The notes beneath the pieces were generated by a model that was not told the origin of the DNA, did not search any database, and worked only from the letters and a program-made list of their open reading frames with translations. Shown here in pieces: positions 33,197-41,559 of a stretch of 64,000 bases of DNA (positions are counted from its first letter, which is position 1; each line of letters starts with the position of its first letter). The DNA comes from Gracilimonas sp040904925. GTDB taxonomy: Bacteria; Bacteroidota; Rhodothermia; Balneolales; Balneolaceae. The position numbers and the translations under genes were made by a program. The stretch is from assembly GCA_040904925.1 (NCBI GenBank), contig JBBDSP010000011.1, forward strand, positions 1 to 64,000, written 5' to 3'.

Positions 33197-35434
33197 TTGA
33201 GATCAATAACGCTATTCATACTGTTTTTGGTGGGAGCTTTCTCTTCGGGGAATGCTCTTGCCAACGACAGTTATTTATTATCCGGAACCATTACAGATTC
33301 CGAGACCAATGAACCTGTATCTTTTGCATACATTCATGTAGAAGAATTAAATCGGACTGCCGTAGCGGACTCTGACGGCAAATATCAGCTTAAAAACATC
33401 CCGGCCGGTAATTTCACGCTTTCTATTCACCGGGTCGGATACCGTACTCAAACCAAAGAAATTTCAATTAAAGAAGCGGATGAAGTTATTGATATTCAAC
33501 TTCGCCCAACGGTACTTGGTTCACAATCGGTAGATGTAGTAGGGGCAGCTGAAGATCTGGAAGGCTCGAACTTAGAGCATGCTTCCAAAAAGGTATTTGG
33601 CTCCGATCTGCGACGAAATTTAGGGAACACACTTTCTCAAACCCTTTCCAATCTTGCAGGATTTGACGAACGTAAGATGGGTAGCGCACCCGGAAGACCC
33701 GTCATTCGTGGTTTGGGAGATGAACGCGTACTTATCCTTCAGGATGGTGTACGTTCCGGGGATGTTTCCGCACAATCATCCGATCATGCTGTGACCATCG
33801 ATCCAATTTCTGCACAAGAAGTGGAAATTGCACGCGGACCTCAGGCGCTTGCTTATGGAGCAAACGCAATAGGCGGAGTCATCAATGTAGTTCGAAATCA
33901 AATTGAAACAAGTGTCCCCTCAAGAACAACCGGAAACTTTACGTTAAACGGAGAAACTGTAAATAGAGGGGGATCGGGAGCCGTAGATGTGACCCTTCCT
34001 TATAATGACTTTGCTCTCAGCCTCAATCTCAATGGTCGGCTCGCAAATGATATATCAACCCCAATTGGCAAAACAGACAATACTTATTATCGGGCAACAA
34101 ATAATTCGGCCGGCCTCAGCTGGGTTCGTGACTGGGGCTATATTGGTGGTGCATTCAGCACCTATTTCAATAATTATGGTATACCTCCCGACCCACAGGG
34201 CCACCCTGAGGGAGTCGATATAGAAATGGAGAAATTCCAGTATGACCTTAAATCTGAGGTCCTCATTAATGGTGACTTTCTGAAAGTGGTTGAAGGCGAT
34301 CTCTCCATTAAAAATTATACCCACAAAGAAATTGAATCCAACGGGTCTTTGGGAACTCAATTCGGATTGGTAACCACGAACGCCGACATCAAAGCAAAAC
34401 ATAATTCACTTGGTTTCCTTGACAAAGGTTCCTTTGGCGTTTGGGGCGAAGTTGAAGATTATGCTATCATTGGTGCAGGAACCCCCGATGCCAACAGCTA
34501 TAAGTTTGGGGCATATCTTATTGAAGAAGCCGACTTTGGTGACCTTCACCTTGAAGGCGGGCTAAGGTTTGACTGGGTTATGAACAAACCGGATGAAGAA
34601 GAGCAGTCACGTATTGGTTTTATCAGAGAGCGAACCTTTTCTGCCCTCTCCAGTTCCTTTGCGGCTATCTATTCACTTAGTGATCGTATTTCATTAGGCG
34701 GGAGCCTGCTACACTCCTTTCGTGCGCCCTCTCTTGAAGAGTTATATTCTGAAGGACCGCATCTCGCGTCATACTCCTACGAGATAGGAAATCCCGAGCT
34801 TGATCCAGAACGGGGATTTGCTAAGGAGCTTTTTGTTCGATATCAATCGGACCGGGCAAATGCGGAAGCTGCCGTTTTCCATAATGGATTCAGTAATTAC
34901 CTATATGCACAGAACACAGGACAGCCCAATAATCGTCGACCGGACCTAAATGATTATCAATTTGTTGGTGCCGAAGCCATTTTATATGGAACGGAGTTTT
35001 CAGGAGAATTTCAGGTTTTAAATAATTTTGTGCTCGATGGTTCTATAAGTTACACCCTTGCAGAGCGCAAGGTTTCTGAAACTGAACAACAAAATTCCAG
35101 CTACGAAGGTGATACCCGCCCTCTTCCGCAAATTCCCCCTTTAAAATCTAAGGTGTCTTTTAAATATACTAAAGACGGCTTTGAGTTGGGTTCCCGTGTG
35201 CGTTTTGCTGGAAAACAAGATCGCACCGGAGAGTTTGAAACACCGACTGAAAGTTATACCCTTTTAGATGCCTTTGCCCAATATCGACTGGATGGAGGAA
35301 ATCTGCTTCACACCTTTTCTTTGAACGTGAATAATATCTTGAATAAAGAGTACTACGATCACCTTTCCCGTATTAAAGATCTTCGCCCTGAACCAGGTAT
35401 AAATGTAAGCTTCCTCTACCGAGTATATTTTTAG
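33197..35434 (+). CDS. ZnuD-like TonB-dependent receptor
   Basis: Outer-membrane receptor of 745 residues. A signal peptide comes first, then a carboxypeptidase-regulatory-like domain (SGTITDSETNEPVSFAYIHV, about 30-105) and the plug. The plug segment PVIRGLGDERVLILQDGV with SSDHAVTIDPISAQEVEIARGP resembles the PVIRG...PDHA...VEILRGP region of the neisserial zinc receptor ZnuD. A 22-strand barrel follows, ending in an aromatic residue (YRVYF). The start codon is TTG, directly touching the stop of the His-rich lipoprotein. An intrinsic terminator follows. The substrate is probably zinc; copper or another metal is possible. Confidence 0.85.
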   Translation: MRSITLFILFLVGAFSSGNALANDSYLLSGTITDSETNEPVSFAYIHVEELNRTAVADSDGKYQLKNIPAGNFTLSIHRVGYRTQTKEISIKEADEVIDIQLRPTVLGSQSVDVVGAAEDLEGSNLEHASKKVFGSDLRRNLGNTLSQTLSNLAGFDERKMGSAPGRPVIRGLGDERVLILQDGVRSGDVSAQSSDHAVTIDPISAQEVEIARGPQALAYGANAIGGVINVVRNQIETSVPSRTTGNFTLNGETVNRGGSGAVDVTLPYNDFALSLNLNGRLANDISTPIGKTDNTYYRATNNSAGLSWVRDWGYIGGAFSTYFNNYGIPPDPQGHPEGVDIEMEKFQYDLKSEVLINGDFLKVVEGDLSIKNYTHKEIESNGSLGTQFGLVTTNADIKAKHNSLGFLDKGSFGVWGEVEDYAIIGAGTPDANSYKFGAYLIEEADFGDLHLEGGLRFDWVMNKPDEEEQSRIGFIRERTFSALSSSFAAIYSLSDRISLGGSLLHSFRAPSLEELYSEGPHLASYSYEIGNPELDPERGFAKELFVRYQSDRANAEAAVFHNGFSNYLYAQNTGQPNNRRPDLNDYQFVGAEAILYGTEFSGEFQVLNNFVLDGSISYTLAERKVSETEQQNSSYEGDTRPLPQIPPLKSKVSFKYTKDGFELGSRVRFAGKQDRTGEFETPTESYTLLDAFAQYRLDGGNLLHTFSLNVNNILNKEYYDHLSRIKDLRPEPGINVSFLYRVYF

Positions 35435-35448
35435 AAAAGTCAGGACAT

Positions 35449-35482
35449 AAAAAAACCCCGGAAGTATCAGTGCCGGGGTTTT
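35449..35482 (+). terminator. intrinsic terminator of the metal-uptake cluster
   Basis: Stem AAAACCCCGG / CCGGGGTTTT with an 11-base loop, preceded by an A run and ending in T. It lies 15 bases after the receptor stop codon. Confidence 0.9.
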
Positions 35483-35653
35483 AAGATTTCAGCTTTAAGG
35501 AGTTAGAATCGACTAACTGTTAGGGTAAAACATTAATCTCACCTTTTAAGCTATCTATAAGAGTAACACAATTACAGTTTGTTACACTTTTATTTTGATA
35601 AGTCGAAAACAGTCAATATTCTCCCTCCGAATCTGCAATAAACCACTCATTTT

Positions 35654-36112
35654 GTGACATACGTTAGCTATATAGAAAGTCCGATCGGCTTTCTTCGCAT
35701 TCTCTCCAACGGTTCAGGGATCACAGAAATTAAATTTATGGACTATGACGGTCCTGAAGATCCTGACATTCATACCGAATCTGCCAAAACACAGCTCAGG
35801 GAATATTTTGAAGGACATCGCTCCTCTTTTCAGTTAGAACTGATTCCTGACGGCACCGGTTTTGAGCAGAAAGTTTGGAAGCAGCTTCTCGAGATTCCAC
35901 AGGGTTCTACCACTTCCTACGGCTCTATAGCAAAGAAGCTTGGGGATGATAAAGCATCACAGGCTGTTGGTAAGGCCAATGGAAAAAATCCGATCGCGAT
36001 TGTAATTCCATGCCATCGTGTGATCGGTTCAGACCAAAAACTTACCGGCTATGCAGGCGGACTTGAACGAAAAGAATGGCTTCTCAAACACGAAGGCGCT
36101 CTTCTTATCTAA
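35654..36112 (+). CDS. methylated-DNA--protein-cysteine methyltransferase
   Basis: Suicide repair protein that removes O6-alkyl groups from guanine; 152 residues, with the short Ogt-like N-terminal domain and no Ada regulatory half. The acceptor-site motif is IAIVIPCHRVIG with Cys120. The preceding wing of the helix-turn-helix is TTSYGSIAKKLGDDKASQAVGKANGKNP, with the Arg finger position occupied by Lys or Gln-Ala. The start codon is GTG at 35654. It stands alone after the terminator of the metal cluster. Confidence 0.93.
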   Translation: MTYVSYIESPIGFLRILSNGSGITEIKFMDYDGPEDPDIHTESAKTQLREYFEGHRSSFQLELIPDGTGFEQKVWKQLLEIPQGSTTSYGSIAKKLGDDKASQAVGKANGKNPIAIVIPCHRVIGSDQKLTGYAGGLERKEWLLKHEGALLI

Positions 36113-36197
36113 CTAAATTTTACGATGTATGATCTCTCATTGTAGTAAATTAACGTGAATTTGATATATATAAGTTAGTCTTTTGTTATTACCCTTG

Positions 36198-36260
36198 TTT
36201 GTCATCTCGAACGGAATGACAAATTCAGGGTTAGGTTGTGGTTCGGTAGCTTTAGCTACC
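36198..36260. repeat. pair of small intergenic hairpins
   Basis: TTTGTCAT and ATGACAAA (36198-36223) form one hairpin, and GGTAGC-TTTA-GCTACC (36245-36260) a second. They lie in the 259-base gap between the methyltransferase and the amidohydrolase. The first shares GTCAT ends with the elements at 57-211 and 12392-12466. No gene is seen in this gap. Confidence 0.5.
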
Positions 36261-36371
36261 CCACCTTTTTGTCAACGAATTACATAAGATCTATAAGAAT
36301 GAAAACTCCAAAGACCTTATATCAAACTCACGTTAAATTAAGCCAAAATACAGCAACCCAACATTCCACAT

Positions 36372-37958
36372 ATGAAATCACTAAAGCTACTATTCATTTT
36401 CTTTTTAGCAGGATCTTTTTCAATTCAAGCGCAAATGGCTGATGCCCCAGAACGTGCTGAAGGTGACGGACTGCATGAACGGCTTATCATTCGTGGAGTG
36501 AATTTAATTGACGGCACGGGATCTCCGGCCACCGGTCCAGTAGATATTGTAGTTGAAGGAAATCGCATTGCCTCTATTCGTACAGTGGGCTATGACGGAC
36601 TTCCGATCAATGAAAACCGCCGTCCTGAAGCCGACGAAAATACAAAGGTTATTGATGCAGAAGGTATGTTCCTCCTCCCCGGCTTTTTTGACATGCACGC
36701 TCATACCGGAGGTCGAGCACAGGGAACTACTCCCGAGTATGTCTATAAACTTTGGCTTGCTCACGGTATCACTTCTATTCGAGAACCCGGTTCCGGAAAC
36801 GGAATGGACTGGACTCTTCGTCATAAGGAGTTAAGTGAAAGAAACGAGATCACCGCTCCACGTATTTCGGCCTGGATCAATTTTGGATCGAACAGTAACG
36901 GAGAGATCACCAATGCCGAACAAGCCCGCAATTGGGTAAAGATGATAGATGAAGCCGGAGCTGACGGGATCAAATTCTTTGGAGCTTCTCCGGAAGTGTA
37001 TGCTGCCGTAATCGATGAAGCAAACAATCGTGGCTTAGGGACTATGACTCACCATGCCCAGACCCGTGTGGTTTACAATAATGCCTTAAAATCTGCCCGG
37101 CTTGGGGCGACTTCACTCACCCACTGGTATGGGCTTCCCGAATCTCTTTTTGAGGAACGCATTATTCAGGATTATCCCCTCGATTACAATTATAATAACG
37201 AACAGCATCGTTTTGAAGAGGCCGGAAACCTCTGGAAACAAGCAGCTGCTCCGGGTTCTGAAAAATGGAATGCGGTGATGGATGAAATGATCGAGCTGGA
37301 TTATACGATGAATCCCACCTTCACGATCTACGAAGCCAACCGGAACCTCAGTGCACAGCGCCGGGCCGAATGGCATGAAAAATATACGCTTCCTTCGCTG
37401 TGGGAATTCTATAAGCCAAGCAAGATATCACACGGTTCTTATTGGCTGGAATGGGGAACTGAGCAGGAAATTGAATGGAAGGAGAATTACAGAATATGGA
37501 TGCAATTCATCAACGAATACAAGAATAAGGGTGGACGAGTTACCCTTGGTTCCGATGCCGGATACATCTATAAGCTTTATGGCTTCGGATATATTCAGGA
37601 AATGGAAATGATGCGCGAAGCCGGTTTCCATCCTTTGGAGATCTTCCAGTCTGCCTCCATCAAAGCAGCGGAAGTGCTTGGAGTTGATGATCAGCTTGGA
37701 ACTATTGAAGTTGGGAAACTGGCTGATATGGTGATCGTGGATGCCAATCCTATGGAAAACTTGAAAGTGCTGTACGGCACCGGAGCTATCTTCGTAAATG
37801 ATGATAATGAGCCGGTTCGCAAAGGTGGAGTCCGCTATACCATCAAAGACGGAATTGTGTTTGATGCCAAGCAGCTCCTGAAAGATGTAGCCGAAATGGT
37901 TGAAGCAGCAAAAGCTGAAGAGAATTATAAGATCACCCAACCGGGACAAGATTGGTAA
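36372..37958 (+). CDS. secreted amidohydrolase (imidazolonepropionase-like)
   Basis: A 528-residue metal-dependent hydrolase with an N-terminal signal peptide (LLFIFFLAGSFSIQAQ). The metal-binding motif LPGFFDMHAHTGG (HxH) follows the beta-sandwich segment near residue 105. Later barrel motifs include MTHHAQT, LTHWYGL and the metal Asp in LGSDAGY. The C-terminal IEVGKLADMVIVDANPMENL is typical of the family. These proteins act on cyclic amides or dipeptides, but the substrate here is unknown. It is monocistronic. A second, less similar member lies at 48381-49745. Confidence 0.88.
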   Translation: MKSLKLLFIFFLAGSFSIQAQMADAPERAEGDGLHERLIIRGVNLIDGTGSPATGPVDIVVEGNRIASIRTVGYDGLPINENRRPEADENTKVIDAEGMFLLPGFFDMHAHTGGRAQGTTPEYVYKLWLAHGITSIREPGSGNGMDWTLRHKELSERNEITAPRISAWINFGSNSNGEITNAEQARNWVKMIDEAGADGIKFFGASPEVYAAVIDEANNRGLGTMTHHAQTRVVYNNALKSARLGATSLTHWYGLPESLFEERIIQDYPLDYNYNNEQHRFEEAGNLWKQAAAPGSEKWNAVMDEMIELDYTMNPTFTIYEANRNLSAQRRAEWHEKYTLPSLWEFYKPSKISHGSYWLEWGTEQEIEWKENYRIWMQFINEYKNKGGRVTLGSDAGYIYKLYGFGYIQEMEMMREAGFHPLEIFQSASIKAAEVLGVDDQLGTIEVGKLADMVIVDANPMENLKVLYGTGAIFVNDDNEPVRKGGVRYTIKDGIVFDAKQLLKDVAEMVEAAKAEENYKITQPGQDW

Positions 37959-38101
37959 TTTACCACCTCGAACTCGATCTGATGGATAATCCGTCTGATC
38001 TATGGTTTGAGGTTTGGGCAACAGAATCAAGCAAATGGGTCAGAACGTTCTTGGAGATTGATTCTCAACATCAACTGAGATTTTTATAGTTACGCAATTC
38101 T

Positions 38102-38437
38102 TTAAGGAGCAAACATTTCCTGTATTATGCTCAATACTTTTTCTTGGGCTGAAGAACTGATTACTCCGAGGTTTTTAATCAATCTGCTTTTATCGACCGT
38201 TCGAATTTGATCTAGTACGACTTGTCCTTTCTTCTCCTGAAATGTAGTAGTGACACGCGTTGGATAATTTTTAATAGTAGAAGTCATCGGAGCGATGATC
38301 ACCGTTCTAATGTGTTTGTTCATTTCGTCGGGAGAAATGATTAAACAGGGCCGTGTTTTTCTAATTTCAGAGCCTTTAGTCGGGTCAAGTGAAATCAAAT
38401 GAACTTCAAATCTCCGTACCGGAATTCCTTCTACCAT
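38102..38437 (-). CDS. mazF: MazF-family endoribonuclease toxin
   Basis: A 111-residue MazF: the N-terminal RRFEVHLISLDPTKGSEIRKTRPCLII carries the conserved Gly-Ser-Glu-Ile and Arg-Pro motif. APMTSTIKNYPTRVTTTFQEKKGQVVLDQIRTVDKSRL follows the canonical ChpA/MazF pattern much more closely than the first toxin in this window. I chose the ATG at 38437; a GTG at 38443 is also in frame. It overlaps the antitoxin gene by seven bases. It should cleave single-stranded mRNA when free of antitoxin. Confidence 0.93.
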   Translation of the reverse strand: MVEGIPVRRFEVHLISLDPTKGSEIRKTRPCLIISPDEMNKHIRTVIIAPMTSTIKNYPTRVTTTFQEKKGQVVLDQIRTVDKSRLIKNLGVISSSAQEKVLSIIQEMFAP

Positions 38438-38688
38438 GTCCACTCAGTTTCATCCCAGTCTGAAGATTTTTCGATATCTTCTTGATCCAACAAAACATCA
38501 TCACCTTGTTCTGCCATTTTTTCAAAAGACGCTTCCCAATCCTTTCGAATAGTTTCAGCAGAGCGAAGAACAATTTCATTGTCTCTTAGAATCATTTCAA
38601 TTTCATTGGTTATTCCACTTTCTTCAATCAGAGGTTTTGGAATTCGAACCCCCTGAGAATTGCCAATACGAATTATCTTGGTTTTCAT
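38431..38688 (-). CDS. mazE: MazE-like AbrB-fold antitoxin
   Basis: An 85-residue antitoxin whose first 45 residues form a swapped-hairpin SpoVT/AbrB domain (KIIRIGNSQGVRIPKPLIEESGI), used for operator binding. The acidic C-terminal tail (LLDQEDIEKSSDWDETEWTW) would block the MazF active site. The start is the ATG at 38688; the longer frame begins at TTG. The gene is followed at once by the overlapping mazF. It probably autoregulates the pair. Confidence 0.92.
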   Translation of the reverse strand: MKTKIIRIGNSQGVRIPKPLIEESGITNEIEMILRDNEIVLRSAETIRKDWEASFEKMAEQGDDVLLDQEDIEKSSDWDETEWTW

Positions 38689-38793
38689 GGCTTTGATCAA
38701 TTTGTGAATTTATATACATAAATATAATTACAATGTAATTACAATTCAATAAGCTTTTTTTTATTTCTCTATCGACTTCAGAAAACACTCTCC

Positions 38794-38832
38794 AAAAAAA
38801 GGCCTGATAGAATTTAAACCATCAGGCCTTTT
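38794..38832 (-). terminator. intrinsic terminator of the M14 peptidase gene
   Basis: Stem AAAAGGCCTGAT / ATCAGGCCTTTT with a 12-base loop. Read on the minus strand it is followed by a T run, downstream of the peptidase. Its A/T runs on both sides make it bidirectional in form. Confidence 0.9.
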
Positions 38833-38849
38833 CCAATAAAATAATTTAC

Positions 38850-38893
38850 CGCAGAGAAAAACTAATAAAATAACTCTGTGTTCTCCGTGGTTT
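38850..38893. repeat. imperfect ACCGCAGAGA / CTCCGTGGT inverted element
   Basis: ACCGCAGAG and, 30 bases on, CTCTGTGTTCTCCGTGGT form an imperfect inverted pair. The right end touches the stop codon of the M14 peptidase gene (38892-38894). It joins the other stop-codon-adjacent elements in the window. Confidence 0.4.
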
Positions 38894-41483
38894 AAAATCC
38901 GGGAAGTAACATCACCGCATTTTGAACCATTCGGCTTGGGCCTACCCAGAACATACGGTATTGTGTGTTATCGAGTAAGAAAACCACTTTTCCGCTTCCC
39001 ATATTCTGAACCGCAGCAAAAGCTTTACCCTGCGCTTTTTCTATGTTTTCATCGGAGGAATATCCTGATGCAAGCACTTCTCCTTCATCCACATAATAAC
39101 CTACGGTTTGAAGTGAGTTCGAAGGCACAATTCCGTTGTCTCCGAACTTCAGGGAATAGAGTTTTTCCGACATTCCAAAAGCAAGCGGATTGGTGTTATC
39201 AATAATTCCCTTAAACGCAGAACCGGGAATTCTCTCCAATCCAAACACATCTTCACGATCTGCATATTTTGTATAAGCCTTATCCTCAATTTCGGTGCTG
39301 TCGCTCTCTTCTTCCTCAAACAGTTCTACATCCGTAAATCCGGATTGATCCGCCGTCAGCCACGCGCCGCTACCTTCGGTCCCAATAAGAACACCGCCAT
39401 TGCGAACCCAGGATTTGAGGTCTTCGATCTGCGAATCATTCCAAACTCCACTCAAACCGCCCCAGGCACCGGGCATTAATATCACATCATATTCAGCCAG
39501 GTCAATACTATTAAAGCTGCCGGAGCGAATACGGTCAATGCCAAATTCGGTCCACTGATCAAATAAGAACCAAAGCTGACCTGCAGTATAAGAGCTGAAA
39601 GGAGAATCGATCATCAGGGCTACTTTAGGCTTTTTAACCGGCTCACTGTCGCTGGAAGCCAGATCCATACCTTCATCCATGCGTCCGGTATCAAAGCCTT
39701 CGACTACAACATTTGCCTCCTCAGCAAGCTGCCTCATATCGGCTTGAATTCGGGATCGTTTTTCATAATTTCGCCCAACCAGGACAACCAGACTTCCTTC
39801 GGTATAGGTTTTTCCATTGAAGGTGAACGTCCTTCCGGCACTGCGGACATTGTAGCCCATATCCCAGAGTTTGGATAAAGCTTTAGGAGCGTGCCGCTGT
39901 TTCCAGTCGATCACATACGCATATTGTGCCCCTCCATTTTGAACCATCGCAGGATAACTGAGTTCTTCAGAAAGCTGTTCTGTTGAAACACCTACGTTAT
40001 TGGTCGTCCATGAAGCATCCACGTTATAAGCCAGAGGGATTGACCAGGTCGCCATATCGTACATCACCGAATCTTCGATCTCCATTTGATTTCTGAACAG
40101 CGTATTGATGAAAAGATGCTTTGGCTGATCAGTTTTGATAATGAAGTCTCCGGCTTTAAAACTTCGGGTTGATGAGCTTGCATCCCAATAGCTAAATGAA
40201 TTTCGCTGATCAAAATCTTCGGTGGCTCTTTCGATCTCCACATTGTGCTTCATCAGCATATTTAACACCTGATAGGTATAATCATTCTCGTTATTCGGGA
40301 GAATATATGCCTGAGTATTTCCTTTTTGAGTGGATTGAGAAAGGGAGTTCTTAAAATAATTCAGCAGCCCCTCTTTATTCTCAACCGCTGTTTTCACAAT
40401 GGAAACACCGTTAGTATAGTGATCAAAAACACGCTGACGCAAAGTAAGTAAGTAATCATCATCGGTTTTTACAGCACGACCACCGCGACTGTGACCACCC
40501 TGCTCAGCAAGCATCCCAATACCACCCATTACGCTTGGATAGGAAGAACCGTATCCGGGATAAAAGAAATCAAAGGACTCTCGGGTTGCATAATTAATTC
40601 CGGCTTTGTCAAACTCTTCGATCAATCCGCGTCCGAAAGCATCTGCAAAGTCATCATATTCGGCCGGAAGTTCGAGGTTGCGGGGCGTAGTTCCCGGCAT
40701 CGCAAAATAGTTGTTGTTGAAGCCCTGTTCGTGAAAATCCATGTGAACCTGCGGCATCCATTCCTGATAAGCAGCAATTCGCCCCTGAGACTCAGGGTGA
40801 ACCAGCCATACCCAGTCACGGTTCAAGTCAAACCAATAATGATTAGTACGCCCGCCCGGCCAGATCTCATCATGCTCCAGATCGTTGGCATCAGTGTTGA
40901 GAATGTTTGCTTGGGATGATTTGTACCAATACACATAGCGATCCCGTCCATCCGGATTCATCATCGGATCAATAATAACCACCGAATTTTCAAGCCAGTT
41001 TTGGGTTTCAGAATCTGTTGAAGCCACCAATCGATAGGCCGTTTGCATAGCTGACTCACTGCTGGAAGCCTCATTTCCATGCACATTATAACTCATCCAA
41101 ACCACCACGGGTTTTCCTTCAACAGAAGCAGCTTCCGGGTTATTGGCAAATTCTACATTCGCATTCCGTATGGCTTCAATGTTTGCCATGTTGTCGTCAG
41201 AAGAGATGACCGCATAATAGAGGTCGCGCCCTTCATACGTAGTAGCATATTTATGAAAAGTGATCTTGTCCGATTCTTCTGCAAGATTTCTAAAATAATC
41301 CATGACTTGATAATGGAAGGTGAATTCCTCTCCAAGCTCATAGCCAAGATATTCGGCCGGTGAAGTAATGCCGGAATCATAATTCAGATCAGGGTGAAAT
41401 TGAAAACGTTCGAAGGCATCTTGCTGTGCAAAGGCAAAGGTCGAAGCCAATAAAAAAGTGAGAATAGTAACTGTATATTTCAT
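38892..41483 (-). CDS. secreted M14 zinc carboxypeptidase with C-terminal class I amidotransferase-like domain
   Basis: An 863-residue exported peptidase: the signal peptide (ILTFLLASTFAFAQQ) is followed by an M14 catalytic domain (about 40-400). Zinc ligands are His135 and Glu138 in YNVHGNEASS, and His251 in VHMDFHEQG. The substrate-binding segment is MMNPDGRDRY, and a likely catalytic Glu lies in GMLAEQGGHSRGG. After a middle domain, the C-terminus (about 620-860) has a Rossmann-like class I glutamine-amidotransferase fold (KVALMIDSPFSS, YDVILMPGAWGG) without the Cys nucleophile. It probably degrades extracellular protein in the periplasm or outside. It ends at an intrinsic terminator. Confidence 0.9.
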   Translation of the reverse strand: MKYTVTILTFLLASTFAFAQQDAFERFQFHPDLNYDSGITSPAEYLGYELGEEFTFHYQVMDYFRNLAEESDKITFHKYATTYEGRDLYYAVISSDDNMANIEAIRNANVEFANNPEAASVEGKPVVVWMSYNVHGNEASSSESAMQTAYRLVASTDSETQNWLENSVVIIDPMMNPDGRDRYVYWYKSSQANILNTDANDLEHDEIWPGGRTNHYWFDLNRDWVWLVHPESQGRIAAYQEWMPQVHMDFHEQGFNNNYFAMPGTTPRNLELPAEYDDFADAFGRGLIEEFDKAGINYATRESFDFFYPGYGSSYPSVMGGIGMLAEQGGHSRGGRAVKTDDDYLLTLRQRVFDHYTNGVSIVKTAVENKEGLLNYFKNSLSQSTQKGNTQAYILPNNENDYTYQVLNMLMKHNVEIERATEDFDQRNSFSYWDASSSTRSFKAGDFIIKTDQPKHLFINTLFRNQMEIEDSVMYDMATWSIPLAYNVDASWTTNNVGVSTEQLSEELSYPAMVQNGGAQYAYVIDWKQRHAPKALSKLWDMGYNVRSAGRTFTFNGKTYTEGSLVVLVGRNYEKRSRIQADMRQLAEEANVVVEGFDTGRMDEGMDLASSDSEPVKKPKVALMIDSPFSSYTAGQLWFLFDQWTEFGIDRIRSGSFNSIDLAEYDVILMPGAWGGLSGVWNDSQIEDLKSWVRNGGVLIGTEGSGAWLTADQSGFTDVELFEEEESDSTEIEDKAYTKYADREDVFGLERIPGSAFKGIIDNTNPLAFGMSEKLYSLKFGDNGIVPSNSLQTVGYYVDEGEVLASGYSSDENIEKAQGKAFAAVQNMGSGKVVFLLDNTQYRMFWVGPSRMVQNAVMLLPGF

Positions 41484-41559
41484 ATTAAGAGAGATTATCG
41501 CTGTTTAACTTAGATTGATAATTTAAAATAACGGTATTTAGCAAAGAGTAAATCACATT

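Noticed and set aside
37428..38030. 200-codon minus-strand frame overlapping the amidohydrolase
   Set aside because: It is antisense to well-conserved coding sequence; the His/Phe-rich translation has no domain and arises from the codon pattern of the real gene.
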